The notes under the pieces were generated by a model that worked only from the letters and a program-made list of their open reading frames with translations, was not told the origin of the DNA and searched no databases. This document shows positions 46,947 through 56,572 of a DNA stretch of 64,000 bases, piece after piece (within the stretch, counting starts at the first letter, position 1; each line of letters begins with the position of its first letter). This stretch comes from Polaribacter filamentus (GTDB taxonomy: Bacteria; Bacteroidota; Bacteroidia; Flavobacteriales; Flavobacteriaceae), in contig NZ_MQUA01000013.1 in NCBI RefSeq assembly GCF_002943715.1, positions 1,853,001 to 1,917,000 of the forward strand, in the 5' to 3' direction. The position numbers were made by a program, and so were the translations under genes.

Positions 46947-48644
46947 ATGACATATACTCAATGGTTTATCTTTTTTTTAGCGGTACAAGTGCTACATTTT
47001 TTAGGAACTTGGAAACTCTATGTAAAAGCAGGTAGAAAAGCTTGGGAAGCTGCCTTGCCAATTTATAACGGAATTGTTTTAATGCAGATTATAAACAGAC
47101 CAAAATGGTGGATTATTCTATTATTTATTCCTATTGTAAACTTATTAATGTTTCCTGTTATTTGGATTGAAACAATTAGAACTTTTGGTTTTTACAAGAA
47201 ATTAGATTCCCTTTTAGCAATTGTAACTTTAGGGTTGTATATTTTTTATATCAACTATGCAACAGACGCAAAATACAATGCAGAAAGAAGTGTAAAACCG
47301 CAGTCTGAACTTGGCGAATGGGTAAGTTCTATCGCGTTTGCCATTATTGCTGCAACTTTAGTACATACCTATTTTATGCAGCCTTTTACAATACCGACTT
47401 CTTCATTAGAAAAATCTTTATTAGTTGGTGATTATTTATTTGTAAGCAAGTTTCATTATGGCGCAAGAGTACCGTCTACAGTAATTGCAGCTCCAATGGT
47501 GCATGATTCTTTGCCTTTCACGGGGACAGCTTCTTATCTTAAAAGACCACAATTACCTTACACTCGTTTGCCTGGTTTACAAAAAGTTAAAAATAATGAT
47601 ATTGTTTGTTTTAACTGGCCTGCCGATACTTTAGCAACAATGTGGGGAGATACTTCTGGAAAATTTACGTATAAACCTGTTGATAAAAAAACGAATTATG
47701 TAAAACGTTCCGTTGGTATTGCTGGCGATTCTCTTGAAATGAGAAATGGTTATTTTTACATTAACGGTAAAAAGAACATATTGCCTTACAGAGCAAAATT
47801 GCAATTTTATTATACCTTTGAATGTAAAGAACCAATCGATCAAAGCACTTATCCAAAGTTTTTATTAGATAAAGAAAGAACAGGCGTTTATAAGATTTTA
47901 TCAGAATATTGGACTAATGATAAAGTGCAAGAAGCTATAAAACTAAATGGTAATCTTACCAAAATTGGCTCAGATTCATTATATACAGAAGTTGCCGGGG
48001 GTGTGAATCCTCAATTTGCACAGCGTTTAAAAATGATTAATATTGATAATAAGATCAACATTAATTTAACAAAAGAGGAAGTTGAAAGACTTGAAAAATA
48101 TCCTCTTACCGTTTCTGTTAAAAAAATAAATCATGCGCCAGACAATGCTATTTTTCCTCACATAGAAAGTAATCAATGGAGCCAAGATAATTTTGGTCCT
48201 ATTTACATTCCGAAAGCTGGAGCCACTGTAAAATTAGATACAGAATCTCTTCCTTTTTACAGGCAAATCATCAAAAATTATGAATACAATGATTTAGTCG
48301 TAAATGGGGATGATATTTTTATCAACGGAGAAAAAGCAGATTCGTATACCTTTAAACAAGACTATTTTTATATGATTGGAGATAACAGACATAACTCTTT
48401 AGATGCTCGTTATTTTGGTTATACCCCTTTTGACCACGTTTTAGGAAAACCAGTAATGATTTGGTTTAGTTGGGATGCAAATGCACCAAGTTTAACTGCT
48501 AAGTTAAAATCTATAAGATGGGATAGAATGTTTACAACTGTTGGTGGAGATGGAGAGCCTATTTCTTACAGATATTTTGTTTTGGCAATCATTGCGCTTT
48601 ATATTGGGTGGAGTTTTTATAAAGGAAAAAAAGTTAAAAAATAG
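46947..48644 (+). CDS. lepB: Signal peptidase I, long Bacteroidota form
   Basis: 565 residues, well above the ~320 of E. coli. Three to four transmembrane segments precede the catalytic domain. Ser in PFTIPTSSLEKSLLVGD (near 150), Lys in NYVKRSVGIAGDSLEM (near 250), and the GDNRHNSLDARYFG box (near 478) are intact. The ~220 residues between the Lys and the GDNR box form an enlarged insert, about 90 residues longer than in E. coli. One C-terminal transmembrane segment follows. It cleaves Sec signal peptides; many secreted proteins of the window are its substrates. It ends the parA operon core. Confidence 0.95.
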   Translation: MTYTQWFIFFLAVQVLHFLGTWKLYVKAGRKAWEAALPIYNGIVLMQIINRPKWWIILLFIPIVNLLMFPVIWIETIRTFGFYKKLDSLLAIVTLGLYIFYINYATDAKYNAERSVKPQSELGEWVSSIAFAIIAATLVHTYFMQPFTIPTSSLEKSLLVGDYLFVSKFHYGARVPSTVIAAPMVHDSLPFTGTASYLKRPQLPYTRLPGLQKVKNNDIVCFNWPADTLATMWGDTSGKFTYKPVDKKTNYVKRSVGIAGDSLEMRNGYFYINGKKNILPYRAKLQFYYTFECKEPIDQSTYPKFLLDKERTGVYKILSEYWTNDKVQEAIKLNGNLTKIGSDSLYTEVAGGVNPQFAQRLKMINIDNKININLTKEEVERLEKYPLTVSVKKINHAPDNAIFPHIESNQWSQDNFGPIYIPKAGATVKLDTESLPFYRQIIKNYEYNDLVVNGDDIFINGEKADSYTFKQDYFYMIGDNRHNSLDARYFGYTPFDHVLGKPVMIWFSWDANAPSLTAKLKSIRWDRMFTTVGGDGEPISYRYFVLAIIALYIGWSFYKGKKVKK

Positions 48645-48747
48645 TTTCCAATAGAAGGTTTCAGTATCTTTTGGCTTTTGGCAAAATTTTAAAATCTGAT
48701 TGAACTAATTACAAAAAATTAAACTTTTTTTTGACTTCAAATTAAAG

Positions 48748-48778
48748 ACTGTTTACTGAAAACTGCTAACTAAAAACC
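48748..48778. repeat. Degenerate heptamer repeat running into the WbqC start codon
   Basis: ACTG recurs every 7 bases at 48748, 48755 and 48762, then ACTA at 48769 and AACC at 48775, ending at the ATG at 48779. Same motif and period as the rpoB-rpoC repeat. Confidence 0.55.
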
Positions 48779-49387
48779 ATGTCACTATTTATACCAACAT
48801 ACTTCTCTCCTATTTCTCAATATTCAGAGATTGTAAAAACGGATAAACTAATTTTTGAAATAGATGATAATTTCCAGAAGCAAAGCTATAGAAATCGTTG
48901 TTATATATATAATAGTAATGGTAAACAACTACTAAGTGTGCCTGTAAAACATCTAACAAAAGATAGTCGAAAAAAAACAAAAGATACATTAGTAGAAAAT
49001 GATTTTCCTTGGCAAGACCAACATTTTAAATCGCTACAAATTGCCTATAGAACTTCCCCGTTTTTTGAGTTTTTTGAAGATGATCTTGCTCCTATTTTTG
49101 AAAAAAAATACACCTATCTTCAGGATTTAAATATCGATACTTTTTTGTTTTTAACGGATGCGCTACAAATAGAGACTACCTTTTCTAAGACCCAAGAATA
49201 CAAATTTGAACCTACCGGAAAAGACTTTAGATTGTTGGCAGAAATAAAACAACAACCAGAAAAATTAGTAGAAAAATACATTCAAATGTTTGATGATAAA
49301 CATGGTTTTATACCTAATTTATCAATTTTAGACCTTTTATTTATGGAGGGCCAAATGCTATTAGTTATTTATAAAAAACTCTTTTAA
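48779..49387 (+). CDS. WbqC family protein
   Basis: 202 residues. FIPTYFSPISQYSEI at the start and NRCYIYNSNGKQLLSVPVKH, followed by WQDQHFKSLQIAYRTSPFFEFFEDDL, are the WbqC family signature. Members occur in glycan biosynthesis loci and in Bacteroidota beside lepB, but no enzymatic activity is established. Preceded by a heptamer repeat that reaches its start codon. Followed immediately by DUF6122 with no gap. Confidence 0.88.
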   Translation: MSLFIPTYFSPISQYSEIVKTDKLIFEIDDNFQKQSYRNRCYIYNSNGKQLLSVPVKHLTKDSRKKTKDTLVENDFPWQDQHFKSLQIAYRTSPFFEFFEDDLAPIFEKKYTYLQDLNIDTFLFLTDALQIETTFSKTQEYKFEPTGKDFRLLAEIKQQPEKLVEKYIQMFDDKHGFIPNLSILDLLFMEGQMLLVIYKKLF

Positions 49388-49693
49388 ATGCTGAAATTTA
49401 CCGTTCATTATGGATTTCACTTTTTACTTCCTTTACTACTATCCAGGCTGTTTTTTAAAAAAAAATGGAAAATTGTTTATCTAATTTTTTTGTGCTCGAT
49501 GTTGGTCGATTTAGATCATTTGCTGGCAAATCCTATTTTCCAGAAAAATAGATGCAGTATAAATTTTCATCCATTGCATTCTTATTTTGCGATAAGTATT
49601 TATTTTATAGGACTGCTCTTTAAGAAAACAAGAATAATTGCGGTTGCATTATTGTTTCATATGCTCACAGATCTTATAGATTGTTATTTATAA
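49388..49693 (+). CDS. DUF6122 family small membrane protein
   Basis: 101 residues with three to four hydrophobic segments. Conserved His/Asp pattern: VHYGFHFLLPLLL near the start, SMLVDLDHLLANPIF and FHPLHSY, then HMLTDLIDCYL at the end. The ordered His and Asp residues near membrane ends resemble a membrane metal-dependent hydrolase (YdjM/LexA-type DUF457 relatives), but function is unknown. It begins directly after the WbqC stop and overlaps the convergent flippase gene by 10 bases. Confidence 0.85.
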   Translation: MLKFTVHYGFHFLLPLLLSRLFFKKKWKIVYLIFLCSMLVDLDHLLANPIFQKNRCSINFHPLHSYFAISIYFIGLLFKKTRIIAVALLFHMLTDLIDCYL

Positions 49694-51171
49694 AATCGTT
49701 TAAAAATCTTCGCTATTTCATTTGACACATTAAATTTAATAATCAAAAACAAGTAGATCAAAGTGATTAAAATACTTTTTAAAATAATGTTTATGATGGG
49801 ATGAATTGGAAGTTTAAAAACATATACATTACTTATAGAAAAATCCCAGAAGTTAAATACCAAATACAAAACAGCAATTATTAAAATCATAGTTACTGAT
49901 TTATCTGTAAAAGGTGTCATTGAAAATTTTCTTTTTACAAAAAATATTTTACCTGTATTTGCTGCAAATATTACAATTAAAGTTGCCAAAGCTAATCCAT
50001 CTGTGCCCATATCTAACTCATAGTAAAATAGTTTATTTAAAAAATAAACAGAAACAGCCATTATTAAACTATAAGGTAAAGTGATTTTATAATATTTTGA
50101 GTTATTAATAATTGCACCATTATTTCCTAAAAAACCGTTGTACATTTTTAGTAGTGAAACCATAAAAACTACCAAAGCTCCACCAGCATATTGAATTGGA
50201 AGTAGCCTAAAAAGCTCATTAATATTTGCATTAATTATAACAAAGAAAAAACCACTAATTAAAAGTAGATTAATAGAACTTTTTTTATACAAGGATGCAA
50301 CTTCTGTGTGATTTTCTTCATTTAAAGTTTTAGAAGTTAAAGGTTGTAAAATATTTAACATTGCTCTACTTGGTGCCTCAATAAAAGATCCAATAAAAAC
50401 GGCTACAGCATAATAAGCGGCTGTTTCTAAAGATTCTTTACCCGGAATCATAAATTTATCGATGTCTAAAATAATTGCGCCAGCACTCCCTGCCATAATA
50501 ATGTAAATCGAAAAACGCAATACTTCTTTATAGTTATTTGGTCTCTCAAAAGTAAATTTCGGCAAATACAATCTAAACGCATAGACCATCATTAACAACA
50601 TTCTTAAAAAATACGAAGCCGTTAAATAGTATATAAATTCGGCTTTTGTAATCCACTCTAAATAGACAGCAAAAAGCAAAATCATTACTGCAACTCTGTT
50701 GTATAGTTCCTTTAAAATATTACCAAAAACAGTTTGAAAATGCACTTTTGCCCATGCGTAAAACACTTCAAAATATGCACAGGTAAAAGCTACTAGGTAA
50801 ATTACAAATGTATAATCTTTTATTATTGGGTTTTTTTCGGATATATAACTGCTTATTTGTTCGTAAAAAAGATCTCCAAAAAAACCAATCGGAATCGCAA
50901 TCAATAAAGGCAAAAACAATACAGATGATAGAAATTTATCCTTATCTATTTTCGTGAAATAACTTGAGAAAAACTTTACAATTGTATGATGAATTCCTAG
51001 TGCAATTAAAGGCATTAACAAATTAGACGTTGCTAGCAAAAAAGTAACCAAACCATAATATTCGTCTTCTAAAAAACGAGTATATAAAACCAAGGTATTG
51101 ATACCGCCAACGGCAAAACCTAAATAAATAAAGAGGGTGTTTTTAACAGATTGTTTTAATACAATTCCCAT
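49684..51171 (-). CDS. Polysaccharide flippase (Wzx/PST family)
   Basis: 495 residues, about 12-14 transmembrane helices, with the usual N-terminal start (VKNTLFIYLGFAVGGINTLVLY) of MOP-superfamily lipid-linked oligosaccharide flippases. It would move an undecaprenyl-linked glycan across the inner membrane. Last gene of a four-gene operon with two glycosyltransferases and a YfhO-like protein. The stop overlaps the convergent DUF6122 gene by 10 bases. Confidence 0.9.
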   Translation of the reverse strand: MGIVLKQSVKNTLFIYLGFAVGGINTLVLYTRFLEDEYYGLVTFLLATSNLLMPLIALGIHHTIVKFFSSYFTKIDKDKFLSSVLFLPLLIAIPIGFFGDLFYEQISSYISEKNPIIKDYTFVIYLVAFTCAYFEVFYAWAKVHFQTVFGNILKELYNRVAVMILLFAVYLEWITKAEFIYYLTASYFLRMLLMMVYAFRLYLPKFTFERPNNYKEVLRFSIYIIMAGSAGAIILDIDKFMIPGKESLETAAYYAVAVFIGSFIEAPSRAMLNILQPLTSKTLNEENHTEVASLYKKSSINLLLISGFFFVIINANINELFRLLPIQYAGGALVVFMVSLLKMYNGFLGNNGAIINNSKYYKITLPYSLIMAVSVYFLNKLFYYELDMGTDGLALATLIVIFAANTGKIFFVKRKFSMTPFTDKSVTMILIIAVLYLVFNFWDFSISNVYVFKLPIHPIINIILKSILITLIYLFLIIKFNVSNEIAKIFKRFYK

Positions 51172-51176
51172 TTAAT

Positions 51177-52436
51177 TTATAGATTTTTAATGATTTCGGA
51201 TAAACTTTTAGTCAGCTCTTTTCTATGAAATTGCTCAATATTTTTAGAATTGACTTGTAAATTTCCTGTTTTATATTGCTGATATAAATTACGAATTTCT
51301 GATGTTAATTTCGCTTCATTATCAAAGCCCACAACAACACCAGAACTTGTGTTTTTTAATATTTCTGATAAATCGCCCGTTTCTGGACCCATTGCTAAAA
51401 TAGGTCTTTTCGCTGTTAAATATTCAAATAGTTTACCTGTTAAAATACCTTCGGATTTGGCTACATTCGGAATTAACAGCAACAAAACCTGTGCTTTTTT
51501 CTGATATTCTATCGCTTCTTTATGAGAGACATAACCAATGAAATTAGTATTTTCTAGTAAGCTATTATTTATAATTTCTTGTTTTACATCCTCAGAAATA
51601 TCACCAATAAAATTGAGTTTTAAATCGATTTTAAAATCTGCGTCTTCTAAACATAATGTGCTTAAAACCTTAAACAACAATTTTGGATTACTTTGTTTTG
51701 GTAACAAACCAATGTAAGAAATAGAGAATTTTTCATCTAATGTTATCAAAGTGTTGGTTACTACTTCATCATCAAAACCGTTTGTAATCACTTCTACTCT
51801 TATTGCCTTTTGATCAAATTCCTTTTTTAAAGAGTTACTAACCGTTAAAATACAATCCGCATTTTTAAAAACTGAATTTTCTAACTTTTCGTCCTTCTTT
51901 TTAGCAAACGGCAATTGCTTAAACTCTTCGTTATAATACAAATTAGACCAAGGATCTCTAAAATCTGCAATCCATTTGATGTTGTTTTTTTGCTTCAGTT
52001 TCTGCGCAATTAAATGCATGCTGTGCGGCGGACCTGTAGAAATTACAACATCCACTTTGTTCTCTTTTAAATACTGATGCAAAAATTTCACCGAGGAATT
52101 CACCCAAAATATTTTTGGATCTGGAATAAAAAAGTTTCCTCTTATAAATGATAAGAAACTATTATTGACAGCGTTAGAAACATCACCTTTTTGTGCTTCT
52201 TTTTTCTTCCAAAACAACAAATTGGTTGGCTCCCAAATTGACTGTTTTAAAATTTTTATATTAGTAGGAACTTCATGTAGCAAGGTTTTATCCTCTTTTG
52301 GATAATTGGCGTTATCAACTGTATATACAATTGGTTCAATATCAAAATTTTGTAAATATTTTACAAATTTCAACCAACGCTGAACGCCAGAACCACCTGC
52401 AGGAGGCCAATAATATGTAATTATTAATACTTTCAA
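51177..52436 (-). CDS. Glycosyltransferase, GT4-like
   Basis: 419 residues. N-terminal donor-fold start ITYYWPPAGGSGVQRWLKF is the classic GT-B opening of bacterial glycan transferases. The C-terminal half has the acidic PNVAKSEGILTGKLFEYLTAKRPILAM segment, the EX7E-type donor site (E...E). It transfers a sugar to an unknown acceptor in the cytoplasm. It overlaps the next transferase by 4 bases. Confidence 0.93.
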   Translation of the reverse strand: MKVLIITYYWPPAGGSGVQRWLKFVKYLQNFDIEPIVYTVDNANYPKEDKTLLHEVPTNIKILKQSIWEPTNLLFWKKKEAQKGDVSNAVNNSFLSFIRGNFFIPDPKIFWVNSSVKFLHQYLKENKVDVVISTGPPHSMHLIAQKLKQKNNIKWIADFRDPWSNLYYNEEFKQLPFAKKKDEKLENSVFKNADCILTVSNSLKKEFDQKAIRVEVITNGFDDEVVTNTLITLDEKFSISYIGLLPKQSNPKLLFKVLSTLCLEDADFKIDLKLNFIGDISEDVKQEIINNSLLENTNFIGYVSHKEAIEYQKKAQVLLLLIPNVAKSEGILTGKLFEYLTAKRPILAMGPETGDLSEILKNTSSGVVVGFDNEAKLTSEIRNLYQQYKTGNLQVNSKNIEQFHRKELTKSLSEIIKNL

Positions 52437-53623
52437 TTTAGAAGATTATCATATAAATGTAAGAGTTTTTTTGATGTTTGTTCCCAAGAAAATTCATTTC
52501 TAACAAAATTCTTTCCGTTTTCGCCTAATTCAGTTCTAAGTTTTTCATCAGAAAATAGTTTCAATACTTTATCTGAAAAATCTTCAACATCCTTTTCTTG
52601 ATGTACCAAACCTGAATTTATTCTTTCTATCAATCTTTTTTGAGCAATTGCATCACTTACCAGCAAAGATTTCCCTAAACTCATGTACTGAAAAATTTTA
52701 TTTGCATAGGCAACATCATGTTGTAAATTTCTATGCAAAGGAGAAATACAAACGGCACTAGAAAGTATATAAGACTGAAAAAGGGCAACGTTTTGCCATC
52801 CTTCGAAATCTACAAAATCGTGTAATTTTAAATCTTTAACTTGTTGTTTCAAAACAACATCTGTAGTGTTTTTGCCAACGATAACTAATTTTATATTCGG
52901 AATTTTATCCTTTAATTTTTCTACCGCTGAAATTGCAGTTTGCAAACCTCTTCTTACATGTGTGTCACCCAAATACAAAATAACAAACTTATTTTTGTAC
53001 TTTTCTATAATTGATGCATCAACCGTATATTCTTCAAAAAAAGAAGCTCTAATGGTATTTGGAACTAAAATAAACTTCTCTTTTTCTGATGGCAATCTCG
53101 TTTGTAATATTTCTATAAATTCTGGTGAAACTGAAATTACTTTTGTTGCCTTTTTAATAAATTCTTCTTCTTTCTGTTTCCATTTTTTGGGCGAAATAAT
53201 ATACTTTCCTGGAAATTTTTGAAGATGAGGATACAATTTCATCACTTCTGGCATATTATCATGCAAATCTAAAACAACAGGTAAATTAAATTTTTTATTA
53301 GCATTAAAAACCGCTTGTGCAATTCTGATGTCGTGAATATGTAAAGCTTCTATTTCTGTCTCTGTTATAAATTGATGAATTTTCTTTTGCATCAAAAAAG
53401 TATAAAAAGGAACTGTGTAAACAAGTGCCGAAAATTTAAACTCCAATTTAGACGATTTGTATCTTTTAACTTGAATTCCGTTGATGATTTCTGACACTTT
53501 TTCATCCCCATATTTTAAACAAAAAAGATAGACTTGGTGGCCAGATTTCACCAAAGAAACTGCTTCATTTTCCACCCTTGGATCAGGGGGAAAAGATGCA
53601 TCAAGTATCATTCCTATTCTCAT
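52433..53623 (-). CDS. Glycosyltransferase, GT4-like
   Basis: 396 residues, GT-B fold. Start MILDASFPPDPRVENEAVSL is typical of transferases that act on membrane-linked saccharides. A HIHDIRIA and DLHDNMPEVMKLYP region in the acceptor domain, and VPNTI then FVILYLGDTHVRRGLQTAI at the start of the donor domain. It overlaps both neighbours by 4 bases, so the operon is translationally coupled. Confidence 0.93.
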   Translation of the reverse strand: MRIGMILDASFPPDPRVENEAVSLVKSGHQVYLFCLKYGDEKVSEIINGIQVKRYKSSKLEFKFSALVYTVPFYTFLMQKKIHQFITETEIEALHIHDIRIAQAVFNANKKFNLPVVLDLHDNMPEVMKLYPHLQKFPGKYIISPKKWKQKEEEFIKKATKVISVSPEFIEILQTRLPSEKEKFILVPNTIRASFFEEYTVDASIIEKYKNKFVILYLGDTHVRRGLQTAISAVEKLKDKIPNIKLVIVGKNTTDVVLKQQVKDLKLHDFVDFEGWQNVALFQSYILSSAVCISPLHRNLQHDVAYANKIFQYMSLGKSLLVSDAIAQKRLIERINSGLVHQEKDVEDFSDKVLKLFSDEKLRTELGENGKNFVRNEFSWEQTSKKLLHLYDNLLN

Positions 53624-56073
53624 CCTAATTTTACCGTCTTCTTTTTACTATAAACAAATCCGACTAAAGAAGCTAAAATCAAAATAATATAAGAAGATAG
53701 CGATATAAGTCCTCCTTGCTGAATCACTTTAGGCTCAAATTTGAATTCAACTGTATGTTCTCCTGCCGGAATTTTCATTCCTCTTAAAACATAATTCACT
53801 CTAAAATGAGGCGTTAATTCACCATCCAAATAGGCATTCCAACCATCTTTATAATAGATTTCAGAAAAAACCGCAAACTGTTCTTTGGATGTTTTTGATT
53901 GATAAATTAATTCAGTAACATCATATTTTACTAATTTAATTGTTGCTATTGAATCCTTCTCAAAAATAAAATTACTATTTTCATATACTTTACTTTTATC
54001 TAAAACAGCAGTTATTTTTGTACTTAAAGAATCTAGCGCTTTCATTTCTTCGTTCGCTGAATTTACTAGAATTACATTTTCTACAAACCAAACATTACCA
54101 TTTGCATCCGGATTTTGTTGTGCTTGTTTTTCATCATTATTATCAGCAATGATAAAATATTTGGTATTTAACATGTTTAATGTTTCCAAATTATTTTTTG
54201 CAATCTGAAAATCAAACAACTCTTGATAGCGTCCCATTTTTGCAGCATGATACCCACCAATTGATTGATGAAAATAAGAAGTAGCTCCGTCTTGCATTGG
54301 ATCTACCGTAAAGTTTGCTACTCTAAAATGTGTTTTATCTTGCAAAATTAAATTGTCTGCACTTGAAGCTGTGAACGGTTTTTCTACTTTTCTTGATGGT
54401 TTAAAATCAGTTGCATTTACATATCTCTTGTTTATAGGTATTAAATCCAACAAAATAAACCCAACGAAAATTATAATTACAAATTTTTGTTTTAACCTAT
54501 TATTTAAATAGAATCTCAAGGTTATTGCAGATACCAAAACTAAAGCCAAAGAACGCAAAGTATCTCGCAATAACATCGCTTTTCTATCTGCGATTACCGC
54601 ATCTATTAAACCAGGTAAATCTTTATAATTACTATCTCTTAAACCCTCAAAAGTTGAAAAACTATGTGCCAAAATGAAACCAAGAACTATAAATGCTCCA
54701 AAAACAAAGGCTGCTTTTTCTAAAGATTTTCTTTTCTTTTTTGCGGTAACATTAGCTGAAAAGAATTCTTTTAATGCTAAAACACCAAGAATTGGCACAC
54801 ACAATTCGGCAATAACTTGTATCGATGAAACCGCTCTAAACTTATTATATAACGGAATGTAATCTATAAAAAAGTTAGTCAATCCTTCAAAATTTCTGCC
54901 CCAACTTAATAAAATTGAAAACACTGTTGCTGCAACTAACCATTGTTTTAATCTTCCTTTTACTAAGAAAATTCCTAAGAAAAAAAGAAAGAAAATTACA
55001 GCACCAATATACGCCGGTGCTTCTACAATCGGCTGATCTCCCCAATAAGTAAGCACCTGCTTAGAATAATCATCAGCAACTTTTTTACCTGCATTTTTTT
55101 CTATTAATTGATAAAAATTAGAGTTTTTATTTAATTTCTCTACGGTTCCTCCGCCCATAAAACGAGGAATAAATAAATTAAATGTTTCTAATTTTGCGTA
55201 ACTAAATTGTGTAATATACTCCTTATCTAAACCTTTTGTGGCTGCTTTGTTTGTTCCATCGGCATTTATTGTTAATTTAGATTTTCCTCGAGTGCTGAAG
55301 TCTGTATATTCTTTCATCGCCATCAAGCGGGATGAATTTGCTCCTATTCCTAAAATAACTGCAGCAATTATTACAAGCGATTGTTTTATAAAAACTGGTA
55401 ATTTCTTTTCTTTTATCGCGTTAATGAGTTCTACGATTCCCAAAATCAACAAACAAAAACCAAGATAATAAGTCATTTGTATATGGTTTGCGTAGATTTC
55501 AAGCGCCATTGCAAGACCCGTAACAAAAAAACCAAGTACATATTTTTTCTGGAAAACCCATAAAACTCCAGCCAACACTAAAGGCATATATGCAATTGCA
55601 TGTGCTTTTGCATTATGACCAGGAATAAAAATGATGATTAAATAGGTTGAAAACCCAAAGGAAAGCGCGCCTAAAATTGCCAATCTCCATTCTACTTTTA
55701 AGGACAACATCAATACAAAGAAACTTAAAAAATACAAGAATGTATAATCTGCAGGTCTTGGTAAAAAACGTACTATTTTATCCAAAGATCTAACAAAATC
55801 ATTCGGATAATACGCACTTATTTGGTACGCTGGCATTCCGCTAAAAGAAGCTCCTGTCCAATAAGGTTCTGTGTTTTTATCAGCTCTATAATCGTTAATT
55901 TCTTTAACCATTCCTTGAAACTGTGTAATATCTGATTGCCCTATTTTTTGTCCCTTTAAAACAGGATAAAAATAAATTAAAGATGCTATGATAAATATTG
56001 CGATTGCAATACTATATGGTACAATTTTCTTTGACTTCACATTTTTTAGTTTTAATTTAAAAAATAACAGCAC
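53620..56073 (-). CDS. YfhO-family large membrane protein
   Basis: 817 residues with about 12-13 transmembrane helices in the first ~550 and a final C-terminal helix after a large extracytoplasmic beta-rich domain (about 570-790). The YfhO hallmark is the C-terminal YYKDGWNAYLDGELTPHFRVNY then VLRGMKIPAGEHTVEFKFEP. Relatives (YfhO in Bacillus) help glycosylate lipoteichoic acid; in Bacteroidota they occur in surface-glycan loci and probably belong to the GT-C type. It is the first gene of the glycan operon. The N-terminal GQSDITQFQGMVKEINDY loop fits an active-site loop. Confidence 0.9.
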   Translation of the reverse strand: MLLFFKLKLKNVKSKKIVPYSIAIAIFIIASLIYFYPVLKGQKIGQSDITQFQGMVKEINDYRADKNTEPYWTGASFSGMPAYQISAYYPNDFVRSLDKIVRFLPRPADYTFLYFLSFFVLMLSLKVEWRLAILGALSFGFSTYLIIIFIPGHNAKAHAIAYMPLVLAGVLWVFQKKYVLGFFVTGLAMALEIYANHIQMTYYLGFCLLILGIVELINAIKEKKLPVFIKQSLVIIAAVILGIGANSSRLMAMKEYTDFSTRGKSKLTINADGTNKAATKGLDKEYITQFSYAKLETFNLFIPRFMGGGTVEKLNKNSNFYQLIEKNAGKKVADDYSKQVLTYWGDQPIVEAPAYIGAVIFFLFFLGIFLVKGRLKQWLVAATVFSILLSWGRNFEGLTNFFIDYIPLYNKFRAVSSIQVIAELCVPILGVLALKEFFSANVTAKKKRKSLEKAAFVFGAFIVLGFILAHSFSTFEGLRDSNYKDLPGLIDAVIADRKAMLLRDTLRSLALVLVSAITLRFYLNNRLKQKFVIIIFVGFILLDLIPINKRYVNATDFKPSRKVEKPFTASSADNLILQDKTHFRVANFTVDPMQDGATSYFHQSIGGYHAAKMGRYQELFDFQIAKNNLETLNMLNTKYFIIADNNDEKQAQQNPDANGNVWFVENVILVNSANEEMKALDSLSTKITAVLDKSKVYENSNFIFEKDSIATIKLVKYDVTELIYQSKTSKEQFAVFSEIYYKDGWNAYLDGELTPHFRVNYVLRGMKIPAGEHTVEFKFEPKVIQQGGLISLSSYIILILASLVGFVYSKKKTVKLG

Positions 56074-56125
56074 AATTTTCTATAAGAAAATCAATTAGCC
56101 AAGTATGCTAAATGCTAAAGTAATG

Positions 56126-56386
56126 CTAATCTATTTCTTCAAAATCTACGTATTCGCCTGCAGAGTCTTTACTCTGTTGACCTTTTCTTGGTGCTTTGTC
56201 AATAATCGTTTCCCCCTCTTTTACACCGTTTTTAGGCTGCTGATTACCAAATTGTTGCTCAGCTTTCTTCTTTATAGTTTCTGCAGCCTTTTTAATCAAA
56301 AAAGGAGCCAATAAACGCGCTAAAAATGTAAAGACATAGTAAAATACTAAAATGTAAAGAATTGTCTTAAATAATCCTGCTAACAT
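56126..56386 (-). CDS. DUF4834 family small membrane protein
   Basis: 86 residues from the ATG at 56386, which gives the usual start MLAGLFKTILYILVFYYV; an upstream ATG at 56422 would add 12 residues and is less likely. One transmembrane segment (about 6-28) is followed by a basic helix and an acidic tail (AGEYVDFEEID). Function unknown; common in Flavobacteriaceae. It is separated from the YfhO-like gene by 52 bases and may be read into it. Confidence 0.82.
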   Translation of the reverse strand: MLAGLFKTILYILVFYYVFTFLARLLAPFLIKKAAETIKKKAEQQFGNQQPKNGVKEGETIIDKAPRKGQQSKDSAGEYVDFEEID

Positions 56387-56572
56387 AGTTTTGTTTATAA
56401 TAGTTTTATTTATAAAAATCAATCAAAAGTAACAATTTGAGAACAATTTTACCGTTAAGAAACTATAAAACTTTAACAAAAGTAAAAAAGTATACATTAC
56501 TTTTAAAAACAGCATTTTTGTTCTATGTTTGTTTTACAAATCATTTTAAAATTTAAAATCTTTTTTTGGCTA

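Noticed and set aside
56525..56572. Extended N-terminus for the outer-membrane protein
   Set aside because: It would bury the signal peptide; the ATG at 56573 places it at the very start.
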